Part shown: piece after piece, positions 1 to 6,636 of the stretch
How positions within the stretch are numbered: the first letter of the stretch is position 1
Layout: each line of letters begins with the position of its first letter
DNA from: Chitinophagaceae bacterium
GTDB taxonomy: Bacteria > Bacteroidota > Bacteroidia > Chitinophagales > Chitinophagaceae
DNA length: 14,801 nt
Assembly (NCBI GenBank): GCA_025455665.1
Contig: JALOMC010000022.1
Location: 1 to 14,801, forward strand
Direction: 5' to 3'
Made by a program: the position numbers and the translations under genes
The notes under the pieces: model-generated
Told to the model about the DNA's origin: nothing
What the model saw: only the letters and a program-made list of their open reading frames with translations
Database searches by the model: none

Positions 1-4
1 GCTG

Positions 5-1246
5 TCAGGCGACCCGCAGTTTACTCATTTTGCTACTTTCAAACTGCTGGCGGGCGTACTCAAGGGTCACTTCAAATGTCTTTTCCTTCATGCTGGGCAT
101 ATCGTACATGGAATCGGTCAGGATGTGCTCGCAAATGCTGCGCAGGCCACGGGCACCCAGTTTAAAGTCGAGCGCCTTTTGCACGATGTAATCGAACACG
201 GCCGGTTCGAAGCTGAGCTGAATTCCTTCCAGCTCAAACAGCTTGCTGTACTGGCGTATCAGCGAGTTTTTGGGCTCGGTAAGTATGCTGCGCAGGGTAC
301 CGGCATCCAGCGGATCGAGATGAGTAACGACCGGCAGGCGGCCCAGCAGTTCGGGAATAAGGCCAAACGATTTGAGGTCGGTAGCGTTTACAAACTGCAG
401 CAGGTTTTTCTTTTGGTACTCCATCAGCTCTTTGTCTACATTAAAGCCAATGGCATTGGTATTTACCCGGCGGGCAATGATTCTGTCCACACCATCAAAA
501 GCACCGCCGGCAATGAACAGGATATTCTGGGTATTTACCTTGATCATCTTTTGCTCGGGGTGCTTGCGGCCACCCTGTGGGGGCACCAGCACTTCGGTGC
601 CTTCCAGCATTTTCAGCAGGCCTTGCTGCACACCTTCGCCACTTACATCGCGGGTAATGCTGGGGTTATCGCCCTTGCGGGCAATCTTATCTATTTCATC
701 GATGTATACAATACCACGCTCTGCAGCCTGCACATCGTAGTCGCAGTTTTGTAGCAAGCGGGTCAGCATGCTTTCTACGTCTTCGCCCACGTAGCCGGCT
801 TCGGTAAAAACAGTAGCATCTACAATGGCAAACGGCACATTGAGCAAGCGGGCAATGGTTTTGGCCAGCAGCGTTTTGCCTGTGCCGGTTTCGCCTACCA
901 GTATGATGTTGCTTTTCTCAATTTCTACCTCATCGGCAGTCAGCTTTTGGGTAAGGCGCTTGTAATGATTGTACACGGCCACGCTCAGTATTTTTTTGGC
1001 CTCATCCTGCCCAATCACATATTGATCTAAAAATTGCTTGATTTCGCGGGGCTTGCGAATATTGAGTTTGAAAGCACCGGGCGCAGTAAAGCGATGGCTT
1101 TGCACGGCCACCTCCTGCTCCACTATTTCGCGGGCACTTTCCACACACTGATCGCAGATGTGCACGTTGTCTTGCCCCGCAATCAGGATTTTCACCTCAT
1201 CGCGGCTTTTACCACAAAACGAACAATGCAAGATTGATTTTGCCAT
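5..1246 (-). CDS. clpX: ATP-dependent Clp protease ATP-binding subunit ClpX
   Basis: AAA+ unfoldase that recognises, unfolds and threads substrates into ClpP in the cytoplasm. The 413-residue product is of normal family length (E. coli ClpX is 424). Seen in order: an N-terminal zinc-binding domain with Cys8, Cys11, Cys31 and Cys34; Walker A GETGTGKT (118-125); pore loop GYVG (151-154); Walker B ending in DEID (183-186); an RKH loop (227-229); the ClpP-docking IGF tripeptide (266-268); GRLP with the arginine finger (R303); sensor-2 GARG (364-367). The frame stays open upstream to 1492, but that extension is low-complexity and resembles no ClpX, so I place the start at the ATG at 1244-1246, directly before the zinc domain. 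No strong Shine-Dalgarno site precedes it. It is separated from both clpP genes by a gene on the other strand, so it is probably transcribed on its own, from the promoter proposed at 1304-1334. Confidence 0.98.
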   Translation of the reverse strand: MAKSILHCSFCGKSRDEVKILIAGQDNVHICDQCVESAREIVEQEVAVQSHRFTAPGAFKLNIRKPREIKQFLDQYVIGQDEAKKILSVAVYNHYKRLTQKLTADEVEIEKSNIILVGETGTGKTLLAKTIARLLNVPFAIVDATVFTEAGYVGEDVESMLTRLLQNCDYDVQAAERGIVYIDEIDKIARKGDNPSITRDVSGEGVQQGLLKMLEGTEVLVPPQGGRKHPEQKMIKVNTQNILFIAGGAFDGVDRIIARRVNTNAIGFNVDKELMEYQKKNLLQFVNATDLKSFGLIPELLGRLPVVTHLDPLDAGTLRSILTEPKNSLIRQYSKLFELEGIQLSFEPAVFDYIVQKALDFKLGARGLRSICEHILTDSMYDMPSMKEKTFEVTLEYARQQFESSKMSKLRVA

Positions 1247-1267
1247 ACCACTAAGCTCATGTACACG

Positions 1268-1294
1268 AATAGCCCTGCAAAAGACAGGGCTATT
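1268..1294. promoter_or_regulatory. Perfect 10-bp hairpin in the clpX leader
   Basis: AATAGCCCTG (1268-1277) and its exact reverse complement CAGGGCTATT (1285-1294) enclose a 7-nt loop. It lies 21 nt upstream of the clpX ATG. No T-run follows on either strand, so it does not look like an intrinsic terminator. If the promoter at 1304-1334 is right, the hairpin would form near the 5' end of the clpX mRNA, where it could protect the transcript, control translation, or as DNA act as an operator. The structure is seen; the role is inferred. Confidence 0.6.
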
Positions 1295-1303
1295 GTGGGG
1301 CGG

Positions 1304-1334
1304 TAAAAGTAGAATGAATAATTGGTAAAGCAAA
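1304..1334 (-). promoter_or_regulatory. Candidate clpX promoter (Bacteroidota type)
   Basis: On the minus strand, TTTG (1331-1334) is followed after exactly 19 nt by TACTTTTA (1304-1311). This fits the Bacteroidota housekeeping pattern TTTG / TAnnTTTG with one mismatch at the last base. The predicted transcript would begin near 1297 and carry a leader of about 50 nt that contains the hairpin at 1268-1294. Short motif, no experimental support. Confidence 0.4.
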
Positions 1335-1621
1335 GCGGAGGTTGCTGCGAGGGCAGCAAGCAAGGCTAGTGGCAACAGTAAAAATGGCGTGGATTGCTGG
1401 TTTTCAGCCGCTTGACAGCATTTGCCCACCTGCCGAACCAAGAGGCTGGCCGCCTGCATACCCACCTGCCGGCGCTTGCATTTTGGCCACAAACGGGTGG
1501 CAAGTGCTTCGCCGGGGTGCTTGTTTCAGCCAGGTTGGTGCTGCAGTCAGCTATTTTAAGCAAGCAGTAAATGATATACCACAGCAGCCTAATTTTCCAG
1601 CTTCAAGCAAAGGAACGCTTT

Positions 1622-2197
1622 ATGACAACTTTTCGCTTCACAGGCAGCTTGCTGGCTTTGCTGCTGGCAATGGCTGCTGTTGCATCATCCGACAAGCAGG
1701 TGCCAGGCTATATTATTAAGCCCAATGGCGATACCCTCTGGGGCATGATTGATTTCGGTGGATTTAAAAGAGCGACTAATTCGGAATATGTGACGCTGAT
1801 AGACTCCACCGGGGTGGCCGTGAAGTACAAGGCAAAGGAAGGCGAAGTACTGGGCTACGGTATGAAGCCTGTGCTGGATATAAGGATAGATTATTTGTAT
1901 TTCAGCGTAAAGCCGGCGGTAGAAAGCGGCTTTTTTCAACGCTATAGCAGAGGCGCAAAATATACCCTGTACTACCGCATGGTGTCGGCCAATATGGGAA
2001 CCGTAGAGGCCACCTCGCCATATTATGTGCTGGTGAATGCCAAAGGCGAGTACGCCTACTTTGGTACCTGCACCATTTGCGGCTGGAAGAAGAAGATGCG
2101 GGAGATCATGAAAGACGACGATGAAGCGGTACTGGCAGAATTGGAAGAGCTGCGGGCAAAAGATATTGCAACGTTTGTGCTGCGGCACAGCGATTAG
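1622..2197 (+). CDS. Exported protein of unknown function, 191 aa
   Basis: I do not recognise the family with certainty. The ATG at 1622 is chosen because it has a purine-rich site AAAGGAA at 1609-1615 in front of it and opens directly into a signal peptide (hydrophobic stretch LLALLLAMAAVA, then SSDKQVPG). An earlier in-frame ATG at 1571 would add 17 residues ahead of this signal peptide. The mature part begins GYIIKPNGDTLWGMIDF, a 'residue-changing instruction plus strand' opening common in small periplasmic or outer-membrane-associated Bacteroidota proteins, is predicted mostly beta-rich, and holds a CTIC (CxxC) motif near the C-terminus followed by a charged helix. It lies between clpX and clpP on the opposite strand and ends at a two-way terminator. 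Likely periplasmic or cell-surface; function unknown. Confidence 0.8.
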   Translation: MTTFRFTGSLLALLLAMAAVASSDKQVPGYIIKPNGDTLWGMIDFGGFKRATNSEYVTLIDSTGVAVKYKAKEGEVLGYGMKPVLDIRIDYLYFSVKPAVESGFFQRYSRGAKYTLYYRMVSANMGTVEATSPYYVLVNAKGEYAYFGTCTICGWKKKMREIMKDDDEAVLAELEELRAKDIATFVLRHSD

Positions 2198-2236
2198 CGC
2201 ACCACCGGCCCAAGGCTTGGGATTGGTGTAAACAAA

Positions 2237-2275
2237 GAAAAAGGAGCAGTCTTACATCAAAACTGCTCCTTTTTC
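2237..2275. terminator. Bidirectional intrinsic terminator
   Basis: A 14-bp perfect inverted repeat (arms 2237-2250 and 2262-2275, 11-nt loop) has the core GGAGCAGT/ACTGCTCC flanked by an A-run on the left arm and a T-run on the right arm. A T-run therefore follows the GC stem on both strands. It sits between the convergent ends of the exported protein gene (stop at 2197) and clpP (stop at 2295), and should stop transcription from both sides. Confidence 0.88.
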
Positions 2276-2294
2276 TATTGCTGGCTATCCGGCT

Positions 2295-2933
2295 TTACAG
2301 CTTTTCAAGCACGCCGTCTACAATACCGTAGGCCACGCTTTCTTTGGCATCCATCCAGTAGTCGCGGTCAAAGTCTTTCATTACTTTTTCAAACGACTGG
2401 CCGCAATTGTCGGCCAAAATTTGGGCACCCATTTCTTTGGTCTTGCGTATTTGCTCAGCCATTATTTCCAGATCGGCACTGGTGCCACGGCCACCACCGC
2501 TGGGCTGGTGTATCATTACCTCGCCATGCGGAAATATGAAGCGACGACCCTTGGTACCCCCACTGAGCAGTATGCTGCCCATGCTGGCGGCCATGCCCAT
2601 GCATACAGTACTCACCGGGCTGCTGATCATTTGCATGGTATCGTATATCACCATGCCTGCCGTAACCAGTCCACCAGGGCTGTTGATGTAGAAGGTAATT
2701 TCCTTGCCGGGGTTGATGGCATCGAGGTACAGCAAGCGGCTGGTAATGTCTTTGGCGCTTTTGTCGTCTACCACGCCCCACAAGAATATCTTGCGCTGTT
2801 CGATGAATTTTTTGTCAAACTGCCAGCCGCTCATCATCTTTTCCATGGGCATTTCGATGGCGGGCATTTCGGGAGCTTCCGGCTCTTCGTCGTCGTAGCG
2901 GAAAGGCTTATTGCGAAAATTATGTTGGTTCAT
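2295..2933 (-). CDS. clpP: ClpP-family serine protease, divergent N-terminus (paralog 1)
   Basis: Proteolytic subunit of a Clp protease, 212 aa. The catalytic triad is intact: Ser117 in GMAASMGS, His142 in MIHQPSGG, and Asp191 in the DRD motif. The oxyanion region SPGGLVTAG and the handle helix are also present. The N-terminus is unusual: about 35 acidic, Pro- and Met-rich residues (DDEEPEAPEMP) lead straight into QRKIFLWG, without the VYSRL axial-loop segment of standard ClpP, which the second paralog has. It may therefore need a partner ring or bind its ATPase differently. The ATG at 2931-2933 has only an A-rich leader, normal for this phylum. It is downstream of the S23 gene and the other clpP on the same strand and ends at the terminator at 2237-2275. 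Confidence 0.95.
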   Translation of the reverse strand: MNQHNFRNKPFRYDDEEPEAPEMPAIEMPMEKMMSGWQFDKKFIEQRKIFLWGVVDDKSAKDITSRLLYLDAINPGKEITFYINSPGGLVTAGMVIYDTMQMISSPVSTVCMGMAASMGSILLSGGTKGRRFIFPHGEVMIHQPSGGGRGTSADLEIMAEQIRKTKEMGAQILADNCGQSFEKVMKDFDRDYWMDAKESVAYGIVDGVLEKL

Positions 2934-2940
2934 TTTTGGT

Positions 2941-3006
2941 GAATTAAGTTGATTAGTTAATGAGTTGATTGGTCAATTGGTTGAATAAGCTGATTGGTTC
3001 ATTGGG
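2941..3006 (+). repeat. Degenerate G/T-rich short tandem repeats, left side of the S23 gene
   Basis: The stretch is built of 7-9 nt units close to GGTTGATT or GGTTAATT, for example GTTGATT, AGTTAAT, GAGTTGATT, GGTCAATT, GGTTGAAT and GGTTCATT. The units read on the + strand here. It begins 7 nt from the start codon of clpP at 2933 and ends 20 nt from the stop of the S23 gene. Compare the matching array at 3421-3455, which reads in the opposite direction. Confidence 0.7.
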
Positions 3007-3026
3007 GTACCAGGCCATGCCATTTG

Positions 3027-3401
3027 TTACTCGTCCATTTCTGTTTTCCTCTTTTTGAGGTACAAAATGTACCCGTTTATCACTTTCACAAGCTGAAGAC
3101 AGTCCTCTATCAATTGTTGCTTTGTTTCATTGTTGATAAAGCCTTCTTCGCTTGCGGTTCCCAAGTGGTCAACTGTTTCAAACACTGAGCCACGGGCGAT
3201 GCGCAAAAACTGAATATTCTCCTGATAGTGAAATCTGCCATATCCTTCAGCAATGTTTGCCGGCACCGACCTGGCACTTCGTTTGATTTGAGCTTTCAAA
3301 GAATATTCTTCATGCTTGGGAAAATCAGCTGAGATTCTTTGGATATTCTTGCGCAGCTCCACTGCTTTTTGATAGACAACCAAGTCAAACAATGTTTGCA
3401 T
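3027..3401 (-). CDS. Four-helix bundle protein, S23/23S rRNA intervening-sequence family
   Basis: The 124-aa product has the family hallmarks: an N-terminal FDLVVYQKAVELRKNI helix, the signature RSVPANIAEGYGR in the middle, and an FLRIARGS helix followed by two further helices. Members are small four-helix bundles first found in 23S rRNA intervening sequences and related to the Avd accessory protein of diversity-generating retroelements; their cellular role is poorly known. No rRNA or reverse transcriptase is near this copy. I choose the ATG at 3399-3401, which gives the usual family start; a TTG at 3422 in the same frame lies inside the flanking repeats. The gene with its two repeat arrays fills the whole interval between clpP2 and clpP1, which suggests insertion into a former clpP-clpP operon. 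Confidence 0.92.
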   Translation of the reverse strand: MQTLFDLVVYQKAVELRKNIQRISADFPKHEEYSLKAQIKRSARSVPANIAEGYGRFHYQENIQFLRIARGSVFETVDHLGTASEEGFINNETKQQLIEDCLQLVKVINGYILYLKKRKTEMDE

Positions 3402-3420
3402 GGCAAGAATTTGGATCACC

Positions 3421-3455
3421 AATTAACTCATTCAACCAAATTAACCCATTCAACG
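3421..3455 (-). repeat. Degenerate G/T-rich short tandem repeats, right side of the S23 gene
   Basis: On the minus strand the units are GTTGAAT, GGGTTAAT, TTGGTTGAAT and GAGTTAATT, the same kind of unit as at 2941-3006 but in inverted orientation. ATTCAACC at 3430-3437 is the exact reverse complement of GGTTGAAT at 2979-2986, and the match extends over 12 of 13 bases with one gap. It lies between the stop of clpP2 (3462) and the start of the S23 gene. Confidence 0.65.
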
Positions 3456-3461
3456 AGGTTC

Positions 3462-4151
3462 CTACTTCTTCTCCTTCCTTGGGTTGGTCAGCAGTACTTC
3501 GTCTACCAGTCCGTAGGCTTTGGCTTCTTGTGCGGTCATCCACTTGTCGCGGTCGCTATCGGCAGCTACCTGCTCGGGGGTTTGGCCGGTGTGGTAGCCC
3601 AGTATTTCGTACAGCTCCTTTTTCAGCTTTTTTACTTCGTTCACGGTGATCTCGATATCGGTAGCCTGGCCCATGGCACCGCCGCTGGGCTGGTGAATCA
3701 TGATGCGGCTGTGCTTGAGGGCAGTACGCTTGCCGGGGGCACCTGCAGCCATGAGTACAGCACCCATGCTGGCGGCCATACCGGTGCAAATGGTAGCAAT
3801 ATCGGGGGTGATGAACTGCATGGTATCGTACATGCCAAGGCCGGCGTATACGCTGCCGCCGGGGCTATTGATGTACATCTGGATGTCGCGGCTATGGTCG
3901 GTGCTTTCCAAAAAAAGCAGTTGGGCGGTGACGATATTGGCTACTTCATCCATAATGGGATAGCCGAGAAAGATGATGCGGTCCATCATGAGGCGGCTGT
4001 ACACATCCATCACGGCAATATTCATAGGCCGCTCCTCGATGATATTGGGCGTCAGGTTGGTGACATTGTGCTTGATATAACCATCGAGGGTGTTGCTACT
4101 GATGCCGCGGTGCTTCACGGCGTATTTCTCAAATTCCTTTCCAAAATTCAT
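3462..4151 (-). CDS. clpP: ATP-dependent Clp protease proteolytic subunit ClpP, canonical type (paralog 2)
   Basis: Barrel-forming serine protease that degrades substrates fed by ClpX. The 229-aa product has the full triad: Ser128 (GMAASMGA), His153 (MIHQPSGG) and Asp202 (DRD motif), with SPGGSVYAG before the active serine. It keeps the standard N-terminal axial-loop region ending in VYSRLMMDRIIFLG, preceded by about 40 extra residues, a longer leader than E. coli ClpP. The start at 4151 is favoured over an in-frame codon at 4193 because an unusually good Shine-Dalgarno site AAGGAGC (4159-4165, minus strand) lies 7 nt upstream of it. First gene of the minus-strand group clpP2-S23-clpP1. Confidence 0.97.
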   Translation of the reverse strand: MNFGKEFEKYAVKHRGISSNTLDGYIKHNVTNLTPNIIEERPMNIAVMDVYSRLMMDRIIFLGYPIMDEVANIVTAQLLFLESTDHSRDIQMYINSPGGSVYAGLGMYDTMQFITPDIATICTGMAASMGAVLMAAGAPGKRTALKHSRIMIHQPSGGAMGQATDIEITVNEVKKLKKELYEILGYHTGQTPEQVAADSDRDKWMTAQEAKAYGLVDEVLLTNPRKEKK

Positions 4152-4439
4152 GGCAGATGCTCCTTGTTTGTGCTTGCTGCAATATAGCTGCAATGCTCTT
4201 TCAAATACTGTGCAGGGAAAATTTCAGGACAACTTGTCGCAACAACAGATAAGGCTGGCAGGAAAGGTCATTTACAGCCTCCCCTTATGGGAAATGCCCG
4301 GCCGGCCGGCAAGCCTTATTGGCAGCAAAGCAGCGGTTGCGAGGTACTTGATTTTCCGGCCGGTCAGCACCAGCCGCCGCTGTATTTACCTGTTTTGGGG
4401 TATTACCCGCCCCCGGGTTTGCAGGGGCAATTGGTGCTT
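4152..4439. other. 288-nt intergenic region upstream of clpP2 and of the decayed gene
   Basis: Divergent spacer. It should hold the clpP2 promoter on the minus strand, but I found no full TAnnTTTG element with a partner box. It contains GC-rich self-complementary stretches, such as GCCGGCCGGC at 4301-4310 and GCCCC/GGGGC arms at 4409-4413 and 4424-4428. Reading frames cross it but resemble no protein, so I see no gene here. Confidence 0.4.
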
Positions 4440-5063
4440 GTGAAGAGTTTCAATAGGATAAATTGCTTAGTCTGGCTGTTGCTATGCGGGGCTTACCCAA
4501 ATCCAGCCTCATCCCAAAGTATTGGCATGGGTACCAGTAACCCAAACCCTTCAGCCGCTCTCGATGTTTCATCGGCCAATAAGGGCTTGCGGATGCACCG
4601 GGTAATGCTCGGCCAACCAGATGACAACACCTCACCCATCCCAAATCCGGCAGTGGGCTTGCACCAGCACCACAATTTTGCCTTTGCCTGCGGCAACAAT
4701 TTTAACCAAAGCGCCACCAGTACCGTGATTGATTCCACAGGCTGAATAGCGAATTGAATAGAGATAATGGCATCGCCAATATGATACCATTGTGTTATGG
4801 CGTGGTCGATGGAAATGCAGGATTACCTGCTTCCAACTCTGGTAACTTTACCATGGCCAAAATCGGAACTGGCCAATATGAGGTGACCATTCCCGAAGAA
4901 AACTATGTTTCTGCTAACTACGTAACGGTGGCAACAGCGGCATTCAATACTCCTGCCATTGTAACTACCTTTCCCAGCAATGGTAAACTTCAGATTTACA
5001 TTTTTGATCTTGCAGGTAACCCAAAAAGCAACTTTTTTCACTTTTGTGGTGTACAAGCCGTAA
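4440..5063 (+). pseudogene. Decayed, internally deleted copy of the head-repeat surface protein at 5103
   Basis: Begins with GTG-AAG and a signal peptide (hydrophobic NCLVWLLLCGAY, then SSQSIGMGT), followed by NPSAALDVSSANKGL, matching the start of the intact neighbour. At about PNPAVGL the frame jumps to GLHQHHNFAFACGNNF, which matches GLNQNRNMTFAYGNDF at residues 354-369 of the neighbour, so some 280 residues are missing. A TGA at 4743-4745 then interrupts it. The homology resumes one frame over as NSELNRDNGIANMIPLCYG (neighbour NGELYNGTSTANLLPIVYG), implying a second deletion of about 20 residues with a frame change. Near the end an extra T in a T-run (about 5041-5045) hides the natural ending VVYKP-stop at 5061-5063 (neighbour MVMKP-stop). 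Three separate lesions make function unlikely. Confidence 0.82.
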
Positions 5064-5102
5064 TCATGCCTTATTTTAATTGTTTACTAAAATCCTTTTG
5101 CT

Positions 5103-6626
5103 GTGAAGATCATTTTTAAAATTTTGTATGCGGCTGCCTGTATACTAATGGCCAACAGCAATGCGCAGGCACAGAGTATAGGCATCGGCACCCAAACCCC
5201 AAATGCCAACGCTTTGCTGGACCTGAACTCTGAAACCAAGGGCCTGCTGATACCACGTATACCTTTATTGGCACTCAACAATGCAGCACCCTTTGCTATC
5301 CCACCGACCAGCCTGCTGGTTTTCAACACCACTTTCACTTCCGAACTTTCGCAGGGCTTCTACTTTTGGCGTGGCAACAAATGGAACCGCTTGACTTCTT
5401 CTGATGACGTGTGGAGCACTACCGGAAATGCAGGAACCAATGCTGCACCCAGTTTTATAGGGACGACAGATAATGTGAGCCTATGGTTCAGGGTCAGGAA
5501 CGTAAATTCCGGCCTCATTGATTCCGGTAACAGCCGTACCACTTTTGGTTATGGCACTGCCCGGTCTGCCGGAGGACCAAACAATTCAGCATTCGGGTAT
5601 AAGGCTTTGGGAAGCAGTTCAAGCCAAGCTGTGGGCAATACAGCCATCGGCTTTTTGGCAATCGAAATATTAAGGAGAGGTTTTTCGAATGTTGGCGTAG
5701 GAGGCTTCACCATAAGAAATCTTGATAGCGGAACAAATAATACAGGTATAGGAAGCAGCGCCCTCAGTTCTTTGGAAATTGGCGATGCCAATACTGCGGT
5801 TGGCTTCAACACTATGGCCGGTGTGTCAAATGGCGATTCTAATACGGCAGTAGGCTTCAAAGCCACTATGCTTACGGGCACAAAAGGCAGCACCGCCATT
5901 GGAGCCTTATCCATTGTTAATGCCGACAATTCGATAGTACTGGGGAGCATAGCAGGCTTCAACACCGCCACCACCAGTGCCAAAGTAGGCATCGGAACAC
6001 CGCAGCCAGCGTTTAGTTTGCATGTAGCTAATAACGACGCGGCAAATGGCGGACATCTGCAAGGTATTATGGTTGAAAATTTAGCAAACACCACCGGCGA
6101 GGCCGCCATCAACTTTAGAAACCAGGGCACGGCAGGCACAGGAATCAATTACTGGATGGTGGGCCTTAACCAAAACCGAAACATGACCTTTGCCTATGGC
6201 AATGACTTTAATGGTTCCACCACTCGGCTGGTGGTGGACTCCTTAGGAAATCTCGGCGTCGGCGTTATTAATCCAACCCAGCGACTGGATGTAAACGGCA
6301 GTGTAAAAATGAATGGCGAACTGTATAATGGTACTTCCACCGCCAACCTGCTACCCATTGTGTATGGCAATGTCTCCAGTTCTGCCACCATACAGTCCGG
6401 CACTGGCAACTTCAGCATTGTAAAGGCAGGAACTGGTTTGTATGATATTACCCTTACCGGAAATCCCTATACTGTAAGTGCATATGCCGTTTCAGTTACC
6501 ATAGCGTCTTCGGCCGGTCGATTTGCCACCACTTCAGCTAATGGTGCAGCGCTTCGCATTTCGGTATTTGATGCTGCAGGTACACTGGTAGATGCCGGCT
6601 TTCATTTTATGGTCATGAAGCCATAA
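5103..6626 (+). CDS. Secreted surface protein with YadA-head-like repeats, 507 aa
   Basis: Predicted exported protein: signal peptide over residues 1-24 (KIIFKILYAAACILMANSNAQA, cut before QSIG). The starting codon is GTG; the next in-frame ATG (residue 16) would break the signal peptide. Three copies of a 'GIGT..P...L.V' motif occur at 25-43, 294-308 and 383-399. Residues 140-290 carry repeated NTAIGF/NTAVGF-type units (for example 180-184, 230-234, 248-252, 263-267), like the beta-roll head repeats of trimeric adhesins. A WRGNKWNRL segment lies at 89-97 and a beta-rich C-terminal domain ends in GFHFMVMKP. No YadA membrane anchor and no clear type IX C-terminal sorting domain is seen, so the way it reaches the surface is unknown. 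It is probably an adhesin or fibre-like protein. It follows its own decayed paralog and converges with porX with only 10 nt between the stops. Confidence 0.85.
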   Translation: MKIIFKILYAAACILMANSNAQAQSIGIGTQTPNANALLDLNSETKGLLIPRIPLLALNNAAPFAIPPTSLLVFNTTFTSELSQGFYFWRGNKWNRLTSSDDVWSTTGNAGTNAAPSFIGTTDNVSLWFRVRNVNSGLIDSGNSRTTFGYGTARSAGGPNNSAFGYKALGSSSSQAVGNTAIGFLAIEILRRGFSNVGVGGFTIRNLDSGTNNTGIGSSALSSLEIGDANTAVGFNTMAGVSNGDSNTAVGFKATMLTGTKGSTAIGALSIVNADNSIVLGSIAGFNTATTSAKVGIGTPQPAFSLHVANNDAANGGHLQGIMVENLANTTGEAAINFRNQGTAGTGINYWMVGLNQNRNMTFAYGNDFNGSTTRLVVDSLGNLGVGVINPTQRLDVNGSVKMNGELYNGTSTANLLPIVYGNVSSSATIQSGTGNFSIVKAGTGLYDITLTGNPYTVSAYAVSVTIASSAGRFATTSANGAALRISVFDAAGTLVDAGFHFMVMKP

Positions 6627-6636
6627 ACTGCAACAG

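Larger units (their letters stand above)
1247..1621. other. 375-nt divergent intergenic region between clpX and the exported protein gene
   Basis: Apart from the clpX promoter candidate and hairpin, the stretch has an 11-bp direct repeat, CCCACCTGCCG, at 1425-1435 and 1461-1471 (36-nt period). I see no conserved coding sequence: the reading frames that cross it have no recognisable protein motif. It should carry the promoter of the + gene at 1622, but I could not place a convincing -7/-33 pair for it. Confidence 0.5.

Noticed and set aside
1247..1492. Upstream extension of the clpX frame with a hydrophobic stretch
   Set aside because: The frame is merely free of stops. The zinc domain of ClpX begins right after the ATG at 1246, and the extension is low-complexity with no ClpX similarity.
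3339..4187. A 282-codon open frame on the + strand opposite clpP2
   Set aside because: Purely antisense to a convincing clpP with intact catalytic motifs; the translation is low in recognisable motifs and His/Gly-rich, typical of shadow frames in this composition.
4287..4439. Longer version of the decayed-copy frame starting at 4287
   Set aside because: The part before GTG 4440 has no homology to the intact neighbour, whose protein starts with the signal peptide.
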